Below are positions 60,277 through 64,000 of a stretch of 64,000 nt of DNA, piece by piece (position 1 is the first letter of the stretch; each line of letters begins with the position of its first letter). Position numbers and translations under genes: made by a program. This DNA is from Rhizobium sp. BK316 (GTDB lineage Bacteria; Pseudomonadota; Alphaproteobacteria; Rhizobiales; Rhizobiaceae): positions 1 to 64,000 of the forward strand of contig NZ_JACHZR010000009.1 of NCBI RefSeq assembly GCF_014193695.1. Direction: 5' to 3'. A model generated the notes under the pieces. That model saw only the letters and a program-made list of their open reading frames with translations, had not been told where the DNA came from and did no database searches.

Positions 60277-60783
60277 TTGGCTCACAGCTTCAGATCTTGC
60301 CTGCTCGCCGCAATTGCCGTGACTGTTTCGGCGGGCTCAAGCATAGCGGAGGAGGTGCCGGCCTCCTGGAAGAAATCGATGACCGGCGATCCGGCGACGA
60401 ATTATTACCTCGCCCAGGCGATGAAGCCGCTTGCAAACCCTGATGCTCAGACCTTGAGGGTCGTGAAGCTCGCAAATACGCTCAGCAATCTCTGCAGCGG
60501 TGCATCTCTCGACAAGAAAGCGCTCTACGCCTACATGACCGAGACCCGCTTTGCAGATATCAAGGGCAACGCCTATAATGAAGCTGCCTTCCTTGCCGAC
60601 AGCACCTTCCGCTATTTCGATTACCGCTCGCTCGCCCATCTCTGCGCGGGAGGCGCTTATCTCTTCGGTCCCAAGGGGCATCTCGCGCCGGGATTGCTGA
60701 AAGCCGGCCGGAGCAAGCCGAAGATGAGCTACGACTCCCAAAACCCTTTCATTCCCCTGCCGCCGCTGGCGCGGAAATCCTGA
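60277..60783 (+). CDS. secreted hypothetical protein (Rap1a/Tai-like)
   Basis: 168 residues, TTG start with GGAGGGG 5 nt upstream. Signal peptide (HSFRSCLLAAIAVTVSAGSSIA) then a small helical domain with two Cys (SNLCSGASLDKK, AHLCAGGAYLFGPKGHLAPGL). The Cys pair and AHLCAGGAYL resemble T6SS Rap1a/Tai-type immunity proteins, but no effector gene lies nearby, so this is only a suggestion. Confidence 0.5.
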   Translation: MAHSFRSCLLAAIAVTVSAGSSIAEEVPASWKKSMTGDPATNYYLAQAMKPLANPDAQTLRVVKLANTLSNLCSGASLDKKALYAYMTETRFADIKGNAYNEAAFLADSTFRYFDYRSLAHLCAGGAYLFGPKGHLAPGLLKAGRSKPKMSYDSQNPFIPLPPLARKS

Positions 60784-60835
60784 CCGGAACAGGCGGATGC
60801 CTTGCGCGATGCAGCAAATTTAGACAGCATTGGGC

Positions 60836-61342
60836 ATGCCGACTCTCAAGCAGCTTTCCATCGCCTTAGGGCTGTTGACCAGTGATCATTCTCCCGTTCC
60901 CAATGAGGACGGCTGGCAGAATTACGTCTGGCGCGTCCACGCCGCGCAGGAATGCCTTGATGTCGAGGATGGATATTGCGTCCTGGTCCAGGACAAATGG
61001 GATTGGAAGCGGCCGCAATATTACAGCTTTTCCTTCCGTTTGGACCCGAAGACCAATTCGGTCACATCCCGCATCACGCTTAGAAACGAAGACACCGAGG
61101 ATGACGATCAAGTGTGCGTCGTTGCGAGCTTCCTCAATGCGGCCGGGCAGGAGGTGGGCATTTTCTTCGCCAACTGGCGCGCGCTCCCCGGCCGGTCCTA
61201 TAGCCGCGAGGCACCGATCTGGCTGACCACCGATGTCAAGGAGATCGCGACCGTGGCAGTCGGCACGAAACAATGCGACGTGAAGGCGACGGCCGATGCC
61301 GAGAATTTTTACAGGATCCGGATGGAACTGAAGCAACGCTGA
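60836..61342 (+). CDS. hypothetical protein
   Basis: 168 residues, start ATG 60836 (TTG 60830 also possible). It opens with a mildly hydrophobic region (LKQLSIALGLLTS), then WQNYVWRVHAAQECLDVEDGYCVLVQDKWDWKRPQYYSFSF and VCVVASFLNAAGQEVGIFFANW, a beta-rich sequence with four cysteines. No family was recognised. It is on the same strand as the preceding secreted protein, 52 nt downstream. Confidence 0.5.
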   Translation: MPTLKQLSIALGLLTSDHSPVPNEDGWQNYVWRVHAAQECLDVEDGYCVLVQDKWDWKRPQYYSFSFRLDPKTNSVTSRITLRNEDTEDDDQVCVVASFLNAAGQEVGIFFANWRALPGRSYSREAPIWLTTDVKEIATVAVGTKQCDVKATADAENFYRIRMELKQR

Positions 61343-61387
61343 TGGCGACGGGGGCGTTCGCACTTTCCCACTTTTGCTGGAATTACT

Positions 61388-61609
61388 CTATTTGATGTCG
61401 CCGCCTGGTCGCGGAGGCGCAAACCTGTCCCCGGGGCTGCCGATCCTGTCGCCCTTTTTGACGCCGATCGTTCCGGTCGGGCGCGGGTCTGCGCGCTGTT
61501 CCGTGCGCTGATCGCTGGGCCATGTCACGATCACGAAAACAAGTCCGAGCACGAGCGCCACGAGTGGCGGTGCGACGAAGATCATCAGTAGATAATGCCG
61601 TGGTTTCAT
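61388..61609 (-). CDS. small membrane protein with basic tail
   Basis: 73 residues. One TM helix (LLMIFVAPPLVALVLGLVFVIVTW, ~7-30) and a hydrophilic Arg/Pro/Gly-rich tail (DRIGSPGDRFAPPRPGGD). It has no recognised family. Confidence 0.5.
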   Translation of the reverse strand: MKPRHYLLMIFVAPPLVALVLGLVFVIVTWPSDQRTEQRADPRPTGTIGVKKGDRIGSPGDRFAPPRPGGDIK

Positions 61610-61823
61610 GGAGTCTTGTCGACAGGTGAGGCCTTCACCTGGGCAGCGGCTTTCTCAAATCGGTTGCGGTCCGTAAGCACAGGACGGACTTTCCTGTTGT
61701 CCATCCTCACTGACGTCCTGCCGGTGCTGCAAACTCGGCAGGTGAAGAACTGTAGTTTGAACCTTGTTCATCGTCCATTACCTAATCCGGCTAGCCATCA
61801 GAAGATATAACGGACGTCACACT

Positions 61824-61863
61824 ACAACGCCGCGCGTCTTTTCAGACGCGCAAAGGACGTTGT
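61824..61863. terminator. symmetrical hairpin downstream of SGNH-like gene
   Basis: GCGCGTCT, TTTC, AGACGCGC (61832-61851), flanked by ACAACG (61824-61829) and CGTTGT (61858-61863). Stem structure suggests a terminator for the minus-strand gene ending at 61882, though the T tract is poor. Confidence 0.5.
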
Positions 61864-61881
61864 GGCTCGGGGTTCGAGGCG

Positions 61882-63804
61882 TTAATCGGCCTCCTGCAAT
61901 ACCGCCACGAGCGCCGGATCGGCCGCGAGCTGCGTGGCGATGTAGTCATTGCCCCAGGATGTCTCGTGCGTCCCATCCGAGGTGAAAGCGCCGCCAAGAG
62001 AGACGCGGTCGACGGGAAGGGCAGCCCATGCCCCGGTTTCTGCTGCCGGTGTCGTCGGGTTGCCGGCCTCGCCCCATTTGCCTGCATCCGCGCAGACGAC
62101 CATGTCGAGCGCTCCGTTCGGGTTTGTGCGAAGGAAGCGGTTGATCCAGGAGCGGAAGCTGGCATGGGCGGCATAACCGGGCCTGGGGACCTGATAACTC
62201 GGATCGCTCCAGGTGAGGTTGACCGATGCATCGCCGATCGGAGAGGCAAGGCCAGCGGGCAGATTGACGGTGATCCTGTTGCCGTCGATCGCCCTGATCT
62301 GCGCGTAGTTTTTCCAACTCGTGTTGAAGGCCTTCGGAATGAGGCCGGCCACTCCAACATTGCTTCCGACAACGAGTTTTGAAACGTCGGGGATGGTCAG
62401 GGTGAGGTCACCGGTACCACTGTCATAGATATAATCCGAAGCTTTGACGTTCGACGTCGTGTCGGGCGTGAGCGTCGGCGGAATGATCTTCACATGCGGC
62501 ATCGCAGCCCTGTACTGCCTGAAGAGCTTGCGCATCTTGCCGACGAGGGACATGCCGGCGGTCGAGGCCATGTCGTCAGGCCCGATATAGGTCCAGCTGA
62601 TGTCGCCGTCGACGATGCCCTTGCCGGTGCCGTGGGGCGTAATGGAGCCGGAGGCGCCGCCGGTATCGGCGATATAAGCGTTGCCGTTCGCCCTGCAGGT
62701 GTCGTCGACTTCCCAGGTCTTCTGCGACCAGTCCGGGGTCGAGGTCTGCGTCGTATCGTTATGAGGATCGCACGGAAGGAGGTGTGTGGGATTGCACCAG
62801 GCGGCGAATTCCATGCGGCGGTCGATACCGGAGATCAGCTGATAGTTATAGCTGTCGGCGCCTCTGGACATCTGGGCGCAACCGAGGCCAAGCTTGCATG
62901 CCAGACGCGTGCCCCAACCGGTATTGCCGTAACGGTCGCCGCCGCCATCACCGAAAGTGCCCGAACCGGCCATGCCCTCGTTGGCACCCTGAAGCTTCGA
63001 GTTGCCCATCGACATGATGGCAACGGCATCTGCGGGAACGGCGACCCTGATGGCGCCGACCAGCATGGTTCCGGGATTGCCGGTCTGACTGCCATTGGCG
63101 GCGTGAAACTTCGTCTGCGTCATCGTCGGGTCGGAGGACACCAGCGAGGTCGTCGAATTGAACGAACCGTCCCGGCGGCCGATGAAGGTCGAGGCATTGA
63201 CGACGCTGTTGATGGCCTTGTTCTTCACGGAGCCGGAGCGTCCGGCGACGCATTCATGCAGCAGGATGCCGCCGATTGCCGTAAAGGCCGGAATGTCGGC
63301 CGGGGCTGCCACCGTGAAGACCATCATGCGCTCCGGCTGGCCCGGAACATATGAATAGATCGCCTTGTTATCCCTGGTGTTCAGGCAGCGATGGCGGCTG
63401 GCAAGATCGGGCGAGGATGTCGAACTGTCGTTGAACGGATATTCCATCGACAGCATGAAATCATAGGCTTCGGCGAGATCGACCTCGAGAACCGGACTGC
63501 GCGGCGGACGCTCCAGCGTCCAAAGCGGAAAGGAAAACTCGATCAGCTCGCCCGCTTTGATGTCATAGGGCAGGAAATACGCCTTGCGCCGAACGAAGGC
63601 CATCTGGGTCGAACCGGATGTATCCTTCTGATAACCCGCGTTCGTGCCGTAGGCGACGGCGCGGCGCACTTTCTGCCCTTCACCATTCCCGGCAGGCATC
63701 TGCATGGCGAGCGCCGGCCGGCCGGCCGCCGTCAAAGCGGCGGCAATGCTGCCTGCGGATATCGCCGAAAGGCCGACGATCAGGTTGCGGCGTGTAACGT
63801 TCAA
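61882..63804 (-). CDS. Tat-exported SGNH-hydrolase-like protein
   Basis: 640 residues, TTG start with GGAAGG 6 nt upstream. N-terminus NVTRRNLIVGLSAISAGSIA is a twin-arginine signal. Block I-like AIMSMGNSKLQGANEG (262-276) and block V-like SDGTHETSWGNDYIA (609-623; D610, H613) match an SGNH hydrolase frame, with the GDS Asp replaced by Asn268. Interior GDGGGDRYGNTGWGTRLACKLGLG follows block I. Function is likely an esterase or deacetylase acting on extracellular polysaccharide. It lies near two acyltransferase genes. Alternative: a non-catalytic carbohydrate-binding protein. Confidence 0.6.
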   Translation of the reverse strand: MNVTRRNLIVGLSAISAGSIAAALTAAGRPALAMQMPAGNGEGQKVRRAVAYGTNAGYQKDTSGSTQMAFVRRKAYFLPYDIKAGELIEFSFPLWTLERPPRSPVLEVDLAEAYDFMLSMEYPFNDSSTSSPDLASRHRCLNTRDNKAIYSYVPGQPERMMVFTVAAPADIPAFTAIGGILLHECVAGRSGSVKNKAINSVVNASTFIGRRDGSFNSTTSLVSSDPTMTQTKFHAANGSQTGNPGTMLVGAIRVAVPADAVAIMSMGNSKLQGANEGMAGSGTFGDGGGDRYGNTGWGTRLACKLGLGCAQMSRGADSYNYQLISGIDRRMEFAAWCNPTHLLPCDPHNDTTQTSTPDWSQKTWEVDDTCRANGNAYIADTGGASGSITPHGTGKGIVDGDISWTYIGPDDMASTAGMSLVGKMRKLFRQYRAAMPHVKIIPPTLTPDTTSNVKASDYIYDSGTGDLTLTIPDVSKLVVGSNVGVAGLIPKAFNTSWKNYAQIRAIDGNRITVNLPAGLASPIGDASVNLTWSDPSYQVPRPGYAAHASFRSWINRFLRTNPNGALDMVVCADAGKWGEAGNPTTPAAETGAWAALPVDRVSLGGAFTSDGTHETSWGNDYIATQLAADPALVAVLQEAD

Positions 63805-64000
63805 TGCGAGCCTTCCGTCATCAGGTGTGATCGAGCCGGTCGTCAGCCCCGAGATATCAGCGACAAGGCGACCGGATGCAGCATTGGATGCAATGGTGGC
63901 GATGGTTTGGCCGTAACGTCACAGCTCGATGAAGGGCGGGAGTCCCTAAGCGGCTTGCCTGGCGACAAATGATTTTTTTGCCACGACGATGTAGTTTTTC

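Overview
The window looks like a chromosome or large replicon of a Rhizobiales alphaproteobacterium, most likely Rhizobium or a close relative. The evidence is high-GC coding sequence with strong GC3 bias, two class III adenylate cyclases, many LysR and GntR regulators, a dedicated quinate/shikimate catabolic cluster with its own ABC importer, and mosaic palindromic intergenic repeats. No rRNA, tRNA, CRISPR array or replication origin was found.

Layout. (1) 1-71 is the 3' end of an IS5-type transposase. (2) 140-24596 holds a short-tailed-phage (podovirus, T7-like) tail and DNA-ejection module on the minus strand: tail tubular A and B, gp13-like and gp14-like core proteins, three large internal-virion/polyvalent proteins, a tail fibre with its chaperone and a small holin-like protein. 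No capsid, portal, terminase, polymerase or integrase gene is present. Cellular-type genes split the module at three places: an acetyltransferase, a frameshifted methyltransferase and an alpha/beta hydrolase (14.9-18.3 kb); an aldo-keto reductase/LysR/VOC block with a nitrilase (8.5-12.5 kb); and three membrane or secreted proteins (6.8-8.5 kb). (3) 24.6-46.2 kb is ordinary accessory chromosome: methyltransferase, AEC exporter/LysR, DUF3616, BON protein, cold-shock protein, a fluoride riboswitch with its terminator and crcB, SDR, MFS/MerR, VOC, AHSA1, cytochrome P460, cupin, two cyclases, a lipoprotein and LysE. (4) 46.3-48.8 kb is an AT-richer island with a reverse transcriptase (YVDD) directly downstream of a SLATT-type membrane protein. 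A strongly structured, probably non-coding 125-nt leader lies upstream. (5) 48.8-57.0 kb is a quinate/shikimate-to-protocatechuate cluster: AroE-like dehydrogenase, polar-amino-acid-type ABC importer, AroQ dehydroquinase, divergent QuiC-type dehydroshikimate dehydratase and two tandem paralogous GntR regulators. (6) 57.3-63.8 kb has a KTSC protein, two membrane acyltransferases, small secreted proteins and a TTG-initiated Tat-type SGNH-like protein, probably concerned with surface glycans.

The most interesting part is the RT-SLATT locus. A reverse transcriptase, a membrane effector candidate and a putative structured RNA lie co-directionally in transferred-looking DNA, which fits a defence-associated RT system with a template RNA. 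The RNA assignment is an inference from inverted repeats and a -10 box and has not been tested. The phage module is also notable: its tail and ejection genes are intact, its head genes are absent, and two of its large proteins carry what look like enzyme domains that have lost their catalytic residues.
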